Positions 23,984 through 33,888 are shown, counted from the first letter of the stretch. The stretch: DNA of 34,466 nucleotides from Chitinophagales bacterium (GCA_013298955.1 JAAFJT010000049.1:1-34466), one strand, 5' to 3'. The notes: generated from the sequence alone by a model not told the origin. Numbers and translations: made by a program.

Positions 23984-24448
23984 ATGAGATTTGTAAAGTT
24001 CAATCCGTTCGCGCCTGCCGCCCTTCAAACCGTTAATCATTTGTTTGATGAAGTGCTTCACCGCAATATTGGCGATGTATTAGGCGATTTTGTAGGTGCT
24101 GCTGATTTCGCGCACACGCATCCTGCGGTTAATATTATTGAAAATGCCAATTCGTTTAAAATCGAATTAGCGGCACCTGGATTGTCGAAAGAGGCATTCA
24201 AAATCCATCTGGAAAAAGGACAATTGACGATTTCGGCAACTCAAAAAGCCGAAACCGAAACGCCGAATCCAACTGAAACGCGTTATACAAGACGTGAATT
24301 TAATTATTCAACGTTCAAAAGAAATTTTCAATTGCCCGAAAATGTGGACGCAACTCAAATCAAGGCTGCTTACGAACAAGGTGTTTTGACCTTGACGATT
24401 CCAAAAGTAGAGCCTAAGAATTTGACCCAAAGTATTGAAATTCAATAA
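23984..24448 (+). CDS. Small heat shock protein, Hsp20/alpha-crystallin family
   Basis: This 154-residue ATP-independent holdase chaperone has an N-terminal arm (1-45), an alpha-crystallin domain (about 46-145) starting PAVNIIENANSFKIELAAPGLSKEAFKIHLEKGQLTISA, and the family hallmark GVLTLTIPK near residue 135 (A-x-x-x-G-V-L form, AYEQGVLTLTIPK). The C-terminal IEIQ is a possible I-x-I oligomer anchor. It prevents aggregation of unfolded proteins. The upstream region carries a sigma-54 promoter and spaced palindromes, so expression probably needs an enhancer-binding activator not encoded here. A long hairpin follows the stop directly. Confidence 0.95.
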   Translation: MRFVKFNPFAPAALQTVNHLFDEVLHRNIGDVLGDFVGAADFAHTHPAVNIIENANSFKIELAAPGLSKEAFKIHLEKGQLTISATQKAETETPNPTETRYTRREFNYSTFKRNFQLPENVDATQIKAAYEQGVLTLTIPKVEPKNLTQSIEIQ

Positions 24449-24449
24449 T

Positions 24450-24538
24450 TTTTGAATTAGGATTTTTAGGATTGATAAGATTTAATTAGGATTTCATCCT
24501 AAATGAATCTTATCAATCCTAAAAATCCTAATTCAAAA
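24450..24538. terminator. Long hairpin just after the hsp20 stop
   Basis: Arms of 44 bp (24450-24493 and 24495-24538) start TTTTGAATTAGGATTTTTAG and have two mismatches around a single-base centre. It starts 1 bp after the stop codon and ends 17 bp before the next start, probably separating hsp20 from the unknown gene. Confidence 0.8.
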
Positions 24539-24555
24539 TTCAACAACGTTTTAAC

Positions 24556-25215
24556 ATGAGCATTCCTACTTTTTTAAGTCTCTATGCGGCGCGTTTCCAA
24601 GAAAAAAAGGCTGCCCCTAAATTAACTCAGGAACTTTTAGCCTTAGAGCAAAAATTATATAATTTGAATGATACAGGTACTAAATTGGAAAAAATAGCCC
24701 TTTTTTGTACCGATACGCCTTTTTCATTCCATCCTGAAACGCTTGTTCAAGCAGGTTTTGTGGAATTACTGGCTTTTTTTCGCAATATTGACTTCATCAC
24801 AGATGAACAAGTGAGCCAAATCTTATATGAAGAAAATAGTGTGTCGTATTTCAAAAGATATGCAAAAAAGAGTGATGCGTCTGATGTAGAAGCTACTTTT
24901 TTTCAAGCCGCGTTTGGAGGTCAATTTTTCAACGAATTTGATTATACTAACAAAACGGATGAAAGGGCGCAAGATTTCATCAATACTTATGGCGATTTTC
25001 CTATTTATGAGGTACATGATGTCAAAAGGAGGAATGATTTGCTCCAAAAAGTAGTGCGCGCTTATTTAAAAAAAGGAAATATGAAGAGCGAATCAACCTT
25101 ACAAAGATTTTTTTTGACTGAAACGCTTTCAGATGCTTCTAATTCGCCATTGATGATTCATTTTTGGATTTCGGAAAAAGCGATTCTTGCGGTCAAAGCG
25201 TATTGCGCCATTTGA
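24556..25215 (+). CDS. Protein of unknown function
   Basis: This 219-residue protein is not recognised. It is soluble, without signal peptide or membrane segments, and mostly helical in character: MSIPTFLSLYAARFQEKKAAPKL, then LEQKLYNLNDTGTKLEKIALFC, GFVELLAFFRNIDFITDEQVSQILYEEN, DFINTYGDFPIYEVHDVKRRNDLLQKVVRAYLKK (given in pieces of the reading frame), ending HFWISEKAILAVKAYCAI. Acidic and aromatic residues are frequent. It follows hsp20 on the same strand but a long hairpin lies between, so co-transcription is doubtful. A hairpin with a GAGGGTTT core follows it. Confidence 0.6.
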   Translation: MSIPTFLSLYAARFQEKKAAPKLTQELLALEQKLYNLNDTGTKLEKIALFCTDTPFSFHPETLVQAGFVELLAFFRNIDFITDEQVSQILYEENSVSYFKRYAKKSDASDVEATFFQAAFGGQFFNEFDYTNKTDERAQDFINTYGDFPIYEVHDVKRRNDLLQKVVRAYLKKGNMKSESTLQRFFLTETLSDASNSPLMIHFWISEKAILAVKAYCAI

Positions 25216-25273
25216 TACGCACCGTGAAATAAACTTGCGTCAAGTTTGAAACTTAACGTAAAAAATCGGCAAC

Positions 25274-25306
25274 AACGTTTGGAGGGTTTCAAACCCTCCA
25301 AACGTT
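25274..25306. terminator. Perfect hairpin with GAGGGTTT core
   Basis: Arms AACGTTTGGAGGGTTT and complement (16 bp each) flank one C. It lies between the convergent genes 24556-25215 and 25361-27433. A weaker CTTGCGTCAAGTTT inverted repeat precedes it at about 25233-25260. Confidence 0.8.
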
Positions 25307-25360
25307 ATAATACCTTGAAAATCAATTTTTTAGCTTTTAACTTTAACTCCTTAATACGAT

Positions 25361-27433
25361 TCAATTTAACATTTTTAATAATTCATCTATCGTTTCCACA
25401 GGCATTCGGCAACTTGCATTTTGACACAAATAAAACAACGTTTTACCCGCTACAAATCGGTTTTTCAATAAAGGCAAATCTTCTTCCGCGCCGACCGAAG
25501 CCATTAAAATGGTATTTGGTAAAAAATGTTTTTGCAAAATTTTAGCTTGTGCAAAAGCATGTTCGCCCAAAATCGCAATCTCCGAAGTGGGCTGAATGAC
25601 ATTTAGAAACGTAGATGCCCATTTTGAAAAAGAAGTTGGATATTTTTCAACGGAGGCTTGAACTGACGCTAACATCTTGATAACCAATTGTTTATAATCA
25701 GTGCGTTCCAAAAAGTGTCCTAATCGCCATACGTTTTTTGCCATTGTGCTATTGCCCGAAGGCGTTGCGCTATCGTATAAATCTTTTTTGCGCAACAAAA
25801 TATCCTTTTGTTGTGCCGATGTAAAATAAAATAAATGTTGGTTTTCATCCCAAAAATGTTCAATCACTTTATCGGTAAACTGCCGCGCTTGATATAAATA
25901 CTTTTTATCAAACGTAATTTCATATAATGCTAATAACGATTCTATAAAAAACGCATAATCATCTAAAAACGCATCATATTGTGGAATCAAGTGTTTTTGC
26001 GGCGCGTCATATTGCATCGTATGCCAGAGTGCATCAGGCGCATCTTGCACAAAATTGTTTAAAATAAATTCCGTTTGCCCCGTCGCTTCTGCCTTGTACG
26101 CAGGATGCCCAAGCGCGACATAGGCTTTGCAATAAGCCGAAATCATCAACGCATTCCAAGACAAAATCAATTTATCATCTAAACTCGGCGGGATGCGTTT
26201 GGCACGTACTTTCAATAGTTTTTCTCCTGCTTGTTGCAATATTTTATGTGCTTTGGAAGGCTCTAAACCATCAAAAAGTTCATCTTCTTCGGTTTCTTCA
26301 TAAGGTCGCCAAAGAATATTTTGTCCTTCAAAATTGCCGCCTTCCACACAACCATAATATTGGCAAAATAAATCGGCATCAGCACCCAATATTGTTTTGA
26401 TTTCAGCCATGTCCCAAACATAAAATTTGCCTTCTTCGCCTTCGGAATCCGCATCATACGCCGCGTAAAATCCACCTTGTTTTGCAGTCATTTCTCGCTG
26501 TACGAATGCCAAAGTAGCTTCAATTGTTTCTTTATAAATCTTTTTTGAAGTCAACCGATACGCATCTGCTAAAACACTGATAATCAACGCATTATCATAC
26601 AACATTTTTTCAAAATGTGGAATCAACCAAGCGGCATCGGTCGCATATCGCGCAAAACCACCGCCAATTTGGTCATAAATCCCACCTTGAATCATCTTGA
26701 CCAAACTCAAATTCAAGTGTTTTAAAGCCGCAGGCGTTTTTTCATAAAAATAATATTCCGCCAAATATTGCAAACTCATCGTACTTGGAAATTTCGGTGC
26801 GCCCCCAAAACCACCTTCTTCTCTATCAAAACGATTGTATAAATTTTTATATATTTTTTGTAATAAATCCTTTTTAAACCATTGATTATCAATCAAATCG
26901 TTTGGATTTAAATCAATTTTATGAATCATATTCTTATCTGAATGCTGAATCATTTCTGTCATTTTAGCCGCTTGTTCTTCCACCATAGCGCGATTCGATT
27001 GGAACGCTTTGGACAGATTTTCCAAAACTTGCCGCCAAGAAGGACGCTGATAACCAGGTGCGGGCGGATAATACGTCCCTGCAAAAAAAGGACGACCTTC
27101 AGGAGTCAAAAACGCATTCAAGGGCCAGCCCCCACTCCCCGAAATGATTTGGCAAGCCTCCATGTAAATTTGATCCACATCAGGACGCTCTTCTCTATCG
27201 ACTTTGATATTTATAAAATGCTTATTCATAAAATCAGCCGTATCAACATCTTCAAAAGATTCGCGCTCCATGACGTGACACCAATGACAAGTCGAATAGC
27301 CGATACTAACCAATATCGGTTTGTTTTCAGCCTTTGCGCGGGCAAAAGCAGCAGGTTTCCAAGCGTACCACTCGACAGGATTGTGCGCATGTTGGCGCAA
27401 ATACGGACTGGTTTCGTGTATCAAATGATTCAT
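25361..27433 (-). CDS. DUF255 thioredoxin-domain protein (YyaL / SSP411 family)
   Basis: The 690-residue cytoplasmic protein begins [25 protein letters not shown], the family signature. An N-terminal thioredoxin-like domain (about 1-165) carries CHWCH (C49, C52), followed by [16 protein letters not shown] and [27 protein letters not shown] (given as continuous reading with the family). The rest is an alpha/alpha barrel like N-acylglucosamine epimerase ([33 protein letters not shown] region near 255-287). Length is normal for the family. It is conserved from bacteria to animals, but the biochemical role is not firmly known; a redox function has been proposed from the CxxC motif. It appears to be monocistronic. 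Confidence 0.9.
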   Translation of the reverse strand: MNHLIHETSPYLRQHAHNPVEWYAWKPAAFARAKAENKPILVSIGYSTCHWCHVMERESFEDVDTADFMNKHFINIKVDREERPDVDQIYMEACQIISGSGGWPLNAFLTPEGRPFFAGTYYPPAPGYQRPSWRQVLENLSKAFQSNRAMVEEQAAKMTEMIQHSDKNMIHKIDLNPNDLIDNQWFKKDLLQKIYKNLYNRFDREEGGFGGAPKFPSTMSLQYLAEYYFYEKTPAALKHLNLSLVKMIQGGIYDQIGGGFARYATDAAWLIPHFEKMLYDNALIISVLADAYRLTSKKIYKETIEATLAFVQREMTAKQGGFYAAYDADSEGEEGKFYVWDMAEIKTILGADADLFCQYYGCVEGGNFEGQNILWRPYEETEEDELFDGLEPSKAHKILQQAGEKLLKVRAKRIPPSLDDKLILSWNALMISAYCKAYVALGHPAYKAEATGQTEFILNNFVQDAPDALWHTMQYDAPQKHLIPQYDAFLDDYAFFIESLLALYEITFDKKYLYQARQFTDKVIEHFWDENQHLFYFTSAQQKDILLRKKDLYDSATPSGNSTMAKNVWRLGHFLERTDYKQLVIKMLASVQASVEKYPTSFSKWASTFLNVIQPTSEIAILGEHAFAQAKILQKHFLPNTILMASVGAEEDLPLLKNRFVAGKTLFYLCQNASCRMPVETIDELLKMLN

Positions 27434-27456
27434 ATTTAAAATAATTTGTTTTTATA

Positions 27457-27633
27457 ATTAACCTAAGTTGCGGGGTAATACCGTTTTAGGCAGAAAAAAG
27501 ACTTTCTGGGGACGTGTGTGTGTTGTTTTTTGGAAGGGGGCAAAGCCCCCTTCCAAAAAACAACACACACACGTCCCCATCTCCCTCTTTTCGGCGGCGA
27601 AGCCGCCTACCGCGCAACTTGGGTTAGTTAATA
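27457..27633. repeat. Nested inverted-repeat element with a perfect 71-bp hairpin
   Basis: At its heart, 34-bp perfect arms (27508-27541 and 27545-27578) flank AAA; the arm starts GGGGACGTGTGTGTGTTG and ends GGAAGGGGGC. Outside, AACCTAAGTTGCGGGGTA near 27460-27477 is matched in inverse orientation by CCGCGCAACTTGGGTTAG near 27610-27628. A smaller GGCGGC-GAA-GCCGCC hairpin lies at about 27593-27607. The whole looks like a small non-coding palindromic element. The rest of the gap to 27822 shows nothing further. Confidence 0.8.
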
Positions 27634-27822
27634 ATGTAAGTGGCGCACATGCGATGCCTTTGCGAGACAATGAATGGATGCCCCGCTTCGTGAAAATCCA
27701 TTAAATCCGTACATTGAATGTTTTTACGGACTACTAAAACTATTATAGGATTTGAATTGTTGTGCGTGCGTTAGTTTTACCATACAAGATGCAGTTTTGC
27801 GAACAAAATAATCATATTCAAA

Positions 27823-28713
27823 ATGAATCATTCCATTTTAGTAGCGGGCGGAACAGGTGATTTAGGGAATAAAATCATCCAATCATTGCTTCAAAAAAAA
27901 GCACCTGTAATTGCAGTGGTGCGCCACAAAAGCGATAAGGCAAAAGTAGAAGCACTCGTTAAAATGGGTGTGCGGGTTGTGAGCATGGAAACGTACAATT
28001 TGGCAGACCTTACGCAAGCATGTCAAGGCGTGACCTGTGTTGTTTCAGCCCTTGCGGGTTTGCGCGATACGATTGTGGATGCTCAATCGGTCTTGTTAGA
28101 CGCAGCCGTTGCTGCGGGTGTGCCTCGTTTCATTCCTTCCGACTTCTCAACTGATTTTACGCAACTGCCCGAAGGTGAAAATCGAAATTTCGATTTACGA
28201 AAAGCGTTTCACGAAAAACTGGAGCATGCGCCGATTGCGTCAACATCCATTATGAACGGTGCTTTTGCCAATATTTTGGCTTATAACACGCCTTTTTATA
28301 ATTTAAAAGAAAATAGTATCGGTTATTGGGGCAATAACCCCGATTTTGCAGTTGATTTTACAACCAAAAACAATGTTGCTGAATTTACTGCTGCCGCCGC
28401 ATTAGATGTGACAGCTCCCAAAATTTTACGCATTGCCAGTTTTCAAATTAGCCCGAATGAATTGGTTGCAATGGCAAGTGCCTTAAAAAAGACAACATTT
28501 CGGTTGATTTCGATGGGCAGTTTAGAAGGACTTTCGGCGTATAATAAAAAAGCGCGAGCAGAAAATCCAAAAGGCGAGCATGAACTTTATCCAAAATGGC
28601 AAGGCAGTCAATATATGCACAGTATGTTCAGTGCGCAGAATAACCCACTTGATAACAGTCGCTATCCCAATATCAATTGGACAAGTGCCTATGATTTTTT
28701 ACCACATATCTAA
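27823..28713 (+). CDS. NmrA-like NAD(P)-binding oxidoreductase
   Basis: The 296-residue protein has a Rossmann fold with the nucleotide-binding loop GGTGDLG (9-15), an NADP-compatible basic residue after strand two (VVRHKSDKAK), VVSALAG and RFIPSDFSTDF, the last resembling isoflavone reductase and PCBER-type proteins. The family's catalytic Lys could be in FDLRKAFHEKLE. It may be a reductase of a small aromatic or carbonyl substrate, or a redox-sensing NmrA-type protein. The neighbours give no clue to a pathway. It converges with the large adhesin gene. Confidence 0.85.
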   Translation: MNHSILVAGGTGDLGNKIIQSLLQKKAPVIAVVRHKSDKAKVEALVKMGVRVVSMETYNLADLTQACQGVTCVVSALAGLRDTIVDAQSVLLDAAVAAGVPRFIPSDFSTDFTQLPEGENRNFDLRKAFHEKLEHAPIASTSIMNGAFANILAYNTPFYNLKENSIGYWGNNPDFAVDFTTKNNVAEFTAAAALDVTAPKILRIASFQISPNELVAMASALKKTTFRLISMGSLEGLSAYNKKARAENPKGEHELYPKWQGSQYMHSMFSAQNNPLDNSRYPNINWTSAYDFLPHI

Positions 28714-28776
28714 TTGATTATCAATTGATTGTAAAATAAATAAAGGCGTGATGCCTTCAAAAAGCTGTCTAAACAT

Positions 28777-28809
28777 AACGTGCGGCAAGTTTGCCACTTG
28801 CCGCACGTT
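28777..28809. terminator. Hairpin with CAAGT/ACTTG core between convergent genes
   Basis: Arms AACGTGCGGCAAGT and complement (14 bp) flank a TTGCC loop. Its stem resembles the palindrome at 20819-20850. It lies 64 bp after the NmrA-like stop and 35 bp after the adhesin stop (on the other strand). Confidence 0.75.
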
Positions 28810-28843
28810 TATTACTAAATTTCCAGAAACGACTTCCGAAACA

Positions 28844-31800
28844 TTAGTACCTCAATAAATTCACATCGCCGCGATATAACAAAATTTGCCCGTCTTCAAA
28901 AACGATTTCCATGATATAGACGTACACGCCTGAATCCATTTTTCGTCCTCTGAACGTACCATCCCAACCCACATTGGAATCTTGTCCCGCAGGAATATTT
29001 TGGGTTTGATACACCAATTCGCCCCATCTATCGAAAACCCGCATATAATTGACTCGCACAACACCCAAACCTGTAAACGGTTGGAAATAATCGTTTTTGT
29101 CATCCCCATTCGGCGAGAATATATTAGGCACAAATACATTTCGATTGCGCTCCAATTCCACGGTCACTTCATCGAAACCTTCACAACCATTGACATCATA
29201 AACCGTCAATTTATACATAATATCATCATACGGTTTGACCCAAGGGCGGAGTGGGTCTCCAGAAAAGGATAAAAAGGCTTTCGGTGTCCAAACAACGGAA
29301 TCAATTGGTAATGAGGAGATTACATTCGGTTTCAACCGCAAACTATCGCCTAAACCAACTTTCAACCGCACTTGTCCGGGATTATTTGGTAAGCTATCAA
29401 AATCGACTTTGACCGCAGGTGGCTCCGTAATCGTAATCGTCGTGTCTAAGGTACAACCTGTGGTTTGTTCAATAATCGTCAATTGATGCGTTCCTGCATA
29501 GGTCGGCATATAATACCCAACTGGGTACGCAACACTATTATCCAATGAGACTAAAAACGGATAACGTCCTGTACTCCCATAAGCGGTATCCACTTTGATG
29601 GTGGTCGATTGACCATTACAACGCGGCTGAGAGGGTCGCTGCATGAAAAAGAATATCGAATCGGGTTGCAAAATGGTATAAACCATCGAATCCCGACAAC
29701 CATTTATATCTGTTGCAGTGATGGCATACGCGCCCGCTTTCAAATTCGTTGCCAATGAATCTAACCCCTGCGGAGTTGACCAAGTATAAGTGGTACGCCC
29801 TGCATTGCCCCCTCTGCGCCGAACCACTATCTGACCATCTGTTAAACCGTAACAGGTGACATGATTGGTCAATCGCCTAACCGTATCAAGTTTGAGCGTA
29901 TCAGGTTGATTGACCGTAAGTCCGATGCTAAAAGTACATTGATTTCTATCGGTCACTAATAAGGTGTAATTACCCGCGCCCACATTGACGATGGAATTGG
30001 TGCTGCTCAATCCGCCCGTCCAAGCATATCGATATGGCGTTGAACCGCCCAATACATTTAAAGACGCTCGACCATCTTTTTTACCATTACAAGACGGCGG
30101 CGTAATCGCTAAAGTATTGAAACTGAATGAGTCCCGTGTCGGAACGCGGAAGGTAGAATCAATGATGAAACAATTGTTTTGGTCATCCACAACCGTTACA
30201 TATTGTTTGCCTTGACATAATGCAATCGCCCGACTCGTATCGGATAATGGCGTTGTTTCGCCCGAACTCCATGTAAACGAGTAGCGACCTGACCGCGAAG
30301 TACCGCCCGAAGCGCGTACGGTAATCGCTCCATCACTCCGATTATTATTACAAACGCCAAAACAACTCACTTCTTTCGGGTCTGAAAAACGCACCCGTAT
30401 CGACTCTGGGTCAACCAAAGCATAAGATGCAGTGGAAGAACAGCCGTTTCTATCTGAAATCGTAAATTGGTAAATGCCTGCGGACAATTGAGCAAAAACC
30501 GTATTCGTCGTATTTTGTCCAGCAGACCATTGATAAGTGTACGGAGAACCAACGCCGCCTTTACCCGGAATGATGATTCTACCATTCATCCGTCCCGGAC
30601 AATCTGGATTTTCTACTACGTCTCTTGCGGTATCAATCTCAACCCGCGCTGGCGGAATCAATCGTTGTGAATCCACTTTCGTACAACCATTGGCATCTGT
30701 TACGGTGACGGTATAAACGCCGCCCCCAACATTGGACAAGGTATCGCCAACTGCCCCTGTACTCCATCTGTAACTCCGAATCGCTCCGCCACCCGCCGCA
30801 GGAACGGCAATAGCTATCAATCGACCATTTGGAGTATTGTAACATTTAGGTCTAACCGTATCAATTCGGGAAATAATGGGTTTCTGTGGCACTAAAATCG
30901 TGATGGTCTTGGATGCACTACAACCTACGGAATCCGTTACCGTCACCGTGTAACTGCCCGCTATCAAACCTGATAAATTTCTTAAAGTATCATTGGCAGA
31001 ACGACTCCATACATAGCGATAATTCCCCAAATTGGGTCTGCCGCCTGTCACTCGAACTTGCGCAAAACCGTCTCCACCCACCAAACAACTCTCATTTCTA
31101 ACGCCTTGAGTATCTATTTTAATCGAATCGGGGGTTGTAATGATGAAAGAACTATCAATCCGACAACCATCTGCATCGCGAGTAGTCAACGTATAAGTGC
31201 CGCCGCCCAATCGATTGACTACGGAAGTCGGCGAAGTCGTAATCGGCGTACCTGCATTGGCAGACCAAACAAACGTATAAGGCGTGCGCTCCGAACCACC
31301 ATTTGCGGAAGCAAGCACATTGATAACCCCATTATTTTGTCCTGCACACGTCACATTCCCTTTGACAACATTCAATGCCAATTGTCGAGAAAAAGAGATG
31401 TTAAACGTATCTCTGACTGGACAATTGTTATTATCCGAAACCGTTACAAAATAACGTCCAGGGGCTAAATTGATTAATTCATCCGTTACGCCTGTATGTT
31501 GAACGCCATTACTCCATTGAAAAACGTATCGACCATTGGGAATCGTACCACCTGCCATCGCAGAGATACGCGCTACCCCATTGTTGACCCCAAGACAAAC
31601 CGCATCATCGGCACTTTTGGTGACAATCCGTAGTTGTGGTACGCCAATCGTACCGGGCAACGAATAGGTACAACCGCGTGCGTCCGTCAAGGTGGCTGTA
31701 TAAGCTCCTGCCCGCAAACGACTGACCGCCGTGCCGACCGAATCCACCGAATTAGACCAACTAAATCGATAAGGTGCAGTACCACCGCCATAGGTTGAAA

Positions 31801-33463
31801 GCCGTAAAACCCCTGTTGTATCGCCAAAACACCGAATATTCGTCGTCACCATGACCGCATAAAGTGCTGCCGCAGGTTCGCCAACCGCCACATTGGTTAC
31901 TTTTCGACCGCCAAAAGCGTCTGTAACCGACACGTTATAAGCACCTGCTGCCAAACCTCCAATAATTAATTGGTCGCCAGAGCGTTGAATATTGCCATTT
32001 CCATTGGAACCATTTGGACCCGTCCAATTATAAGTATAGGGCGCAGAACCGCCGACAGGTGTTACTAAAACGCGTCCATTAAAACCGCCACTACAAGGTA
32101 CACTATCCGCTTGTGCTGCAATCGAAAACACTCGATTGCCGATAAAAACACCTCCATTTTTGAGAACAACGCCCATTCTTCGATTCAATGGGTCTGGATT
32201 ATTGTAATAAACTTCAATAGGATTCAACGTATCTGAAAAACGAACCGGCGTGAGCGTTCCCGTCGAACCTAAGGTGACAAAGCAAAGTTCAAATAAAACC
32301 GTATTATCAGGACGGGTAATACCTGCTGCATTGGGTCCCCAAGATACGGTTATAATACCGGGAGCCGTATTGGAAAAGGAATTGCCATCCATCCCCGTTA
32401 GATTGAAATTTTGCGCCCTTGTAAATTGCAATAAAGTTTGATTAAACGTAAAATTGCTTTCTAACGTGATAATATTATTGAAACCGCGTGCCGTTATTTT
32501 CACACAAGAAGTGTCGCCTTGACGCGGTACGGTATCGTTTGAAATGCTCAATTCAATGACTGGAAAGTGCATGGAAAACACTTTTTCACAACTTTTTCCA
32601 TCTGTAATCGTCACAGTGTAACTACCCGCTTGTGGCACTGTCACCGAAACTGTACCATTATGCCGCGCCGCGCCACTCGTGACCGAACCTATAATGGCAT
32701 TACTCGACGTTCTTTGAATCGTAATCGTATAATTACTATTATTGTATTCTGATAAACCACCTGACACCGCAAATTGCCCAGTCAACGTTCCATAATTATA
32801 AGTAATATTCGTTGCATTGATTTTATTCAAATAAACAACACTGAACGAATCCAAAGGCGTTGGAATATCGCGGATATTGGCATTCGTACAAGAGTTCCCT
32901 GTCCACTGCCTACCTGCAAAATCATCAATCGTAATCGGTGCGAAATAGAGTTTTTTCGGCGCATTATTGTTATACAATCGTTGAATCGCGCCCGTATTTA
33001 CAAAGGTATGATTACCATTGATTTGTCCATACGAAGACCAAAAACCACCTACTGGTGCAGTTGGCACACCATTTAAGAGAATAGTTTGGCGATTTAAACA
33101 AGCATCCCCATCTCGAATATCTTGATACCGTAGCCCAGAAATGGTCGGCTCACAGTTGTAAAAAGCATAACCAATCCCTGCTGGTGTAGTGAGGTCAGGA
33201 TCATTGGAAAGATTTTGATTCTGTTGATGCACAATGACCAAGCTATCGCCTGCACACAAAAAGTGTTTATCATTCGATTTCGCGCCCGCCCCTAAGGAAC
33301 GAACCGTCGAACCAGCATTTTGGTCTGCACAGGCTTGGGGCGAAAGTCGCCGAACAGCCGTTGAGTTCGACATGCGCGCTTGTTCGGGGAGTTGTGCCAA
33401 AAGTGCCCCACTAAGGGACGCTATGGTGGTGCAAGCTAAAACGGAAAGTAGCCTTTTTAACAT
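28844..33463 (-). CDS. Large surface adhesin with cohesin-like domain, SprB-like repeats and T9SS type B sorting domain
   Basis: The ATG at 33463 places a signal peptide first (MLKRLLSVLACTTIASLSG); the longer frame starting at 33511 would put 16 polar residues ahead of it. The mature 1,500-residue protein has an N-terminal region, a cohesin-like domain (LSISNDTVPRQGDTSCVKI to GVFIG), about eleven SprB-type repeats of the form C.G..NG...V...GG..PY.Y.WS ... L.aG.Y.vTVTD..GC, and the gliding-motility C-terminal domain (VFVPNIFSPNGDDKNDYFQ, MRVFDRWGELVYQT, GWDGTFRGR, SGVYVYIMEI). It should be exported by T9SS and attached to the surface. Repeats of this kind support adhesion and gliding in Flavobacterium. 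The gene is monocistronic. Confidence 0.92.
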   Translation of the reverse strand: MLKRLLSVLACTTIASLSGALLAQLPEQARMSNSTAVRRLSPQACADQNAGSTVRSLGAGAKSNDKHFLCAGDSLVIVHQQNQNLSNDPDLTTPAGIGYAFYNCEPTISGLRYQDIRDGDACLNRQTILLNGVPTAPVGGFWSSYGQINGNHTFVNTGAIQRLYNNNAPKKLYFAPITIDDFAGRQWTGNSCTNANIRDIPTPLDSFSVVYLNKINATNITYNYGTLTGQFAVSGGLSEYNNSNYTITIQRTSSNAIIGSVTSGAARHNGTVSVTVPQAGSYTVTITDGKSCEKVFSMHFPVIELSISNDTVPRQGDTSCVKITARGFNNIITLESNFTFNQTLLQFTRAQNFNLTGMDGNSFSNTAPGIITVSWGPNAAGITRPDNTVLFELCFVTLGSTGTLTPVRFSDTLNPIEVYYNNPDPLNRRMGVVLKNGGVFIGNRVFSIAAQADSVPCSGGFNGRVLVTPVGGSAPYTYNWTGPNGSNGNGNIQRSGDQLIIGGLAAGAYNVSVTDAFGGRKVTNVAVGEPAAALYAVMVTTNIRCFGDTTGVLRLSTYGGGTAPYRFSWSNSVDSVGTAVSRLRAGAYTATLTDARGCTYSLPGTIGVPQLRIVTKSADDAVCLGVNNGVARISAMAGGTIPNGRYVFQWSNGVQHTGVTDELINLAPGRYFVTVSDNNNCPVRDTFNISFSRQLALNVVKGNVTCAGQNNGVINVLASANGGSERTPYTFVWSANAGTPITTSPTSVVNRLGGGTYTLTTRDADGCRIDSSFIITTPDSIKIDTQGVRNESCLVGGDGFAQVRVTGGRPNLGNYRYVWSRSANDTLRNLSGLIAGSYTVTVTDSVGCSASKTITILVPQKPIISRIDTVRPKCYNTPNGRLIAIAVPAAGGGAIRSYRWSTGAVGDTLSNVGGGVYTVTVTDANGCTKVDSQRLIPPARVEIDTARDVVENPDCPGRMNGRIIIPGKGGVGSPYTYQWSAGQNTTNTVFAQLSAGIYQFTISDRNGCSSTASYALVDPESIRVRFSDPKEVSCFGVCNNNRSDGAITVRASGGTSRSGRYSFTWSSGETTPLSDTSRAIALCQGKQYVTVVDDQNNCFIIDSTFRVPTRDSFSFNTLAITPPSCNGKKDGRASLNVLGGSTPYRYAWTGGLSSTNSIVNVGAGNYTLLVTDRNQCTFSIGLTVNQPDTLKLDTVRRLTNHVTCYGLTDGQIVVRRRGGNAGRTTYTWSTPQGLDSLATNLKAGAYAITATDINGCRDSMVYTILQPDSIFFFMQRPSQPRCNGQSTTIKVDTAYGSTGRYPFLVSLDNSVAYPVGYYMPTYAGTHQLTIIEQTTGCTLDTTITITEPPAVKVDFDSLPNNPGQVRLKVGLGDSLRLKPNVISSLPIDSVVWTPKAFLSFSGDPLRPWVKPYDDIMYKLTVYDVNGCEGFDEVTVELERNRNVFVPNIFSPNGDDKNDYFQPFTGLGVVRVNYMRVFDRWGELVYQTQNIPAGQDSNVGWDGTFRGRKMDSGVYVYIMEIVFEDGQILLYRGDVNLLRY

Positions 33464-33511
33464 CTGAGTTATGCGGATTTTGGATTTTCCCATTAAATTA
33501 TTAAAACACAT

Positions 33512-33838
33512 AAGTTGCCTAATTCACCGCATCCGTTCAAAATTTGATTTGGAAAATTCCATTTAAATTTTTGTGTGACGCATGCGATTGATTTGCTCTA
33601 TGTGTTTCAAATTTTGACTGTTTGTTCCGAGCTGATTTGTTTTGATAATTCAATCGGACTGCGTTTTTAACGACTGTTCATTATTTTTATTGCATTTTTT
33701 GAAAAAAGGTGATGAGTTCCATTAGAATTGAAATAGAGATGACCAATTTATCTAATTGAGCGTATCGGGGCTGAAAGCGAAGTTGTTTTGGTTATCCTTA
33801 TTCGGCAATATACTTTTTGATACCCATATTGTGGCATC
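33512..33838. other. Upstream region of the adhesin gene, no gene seen
   Basis: No coding frame, RNA or clear promoter was recognised in these 327 bp. The leftward adhesin promoter should lie here, but no exact CAAAnnTA (the minus-strand form of the -7 box) was found near the start. Confidence 0.35.
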
Positions 33839-33839
33839 A

Positions 33840-33887
33840 GTGTTGTTGTATGGAATAGGGCAAAGCCATATCCCATACAACAACACA
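33840..33887. repeat. Imperfect hairpin at the broken end of the mnmG remnant
   Basis: GTGTTGTTGTATGG and its complement form the outer stem, with two mismatches further in and GGC-AAA-GCC at the tip. The tip and the TTGTTG stem resemble the hairpin at 27508-27578. The mnmG reading frame stops being recognisable at its edge. Confidence 0.7.
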
Positions 33888-33888
33888 C

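Noticed and set aside
25246-25545. 99-codon rightward frame over the end of the DUF255 gene
   Set aside because: It is mostly antisense to a well-supported gene and its start lies in hairpin repeat DNA; the protein shows no family features.
30913-31468. Rightward frames within the adhesin gene
   Set aside because: They are antisense to the SprB-like repeats and recur with the repeat period, which marks them as shadows.
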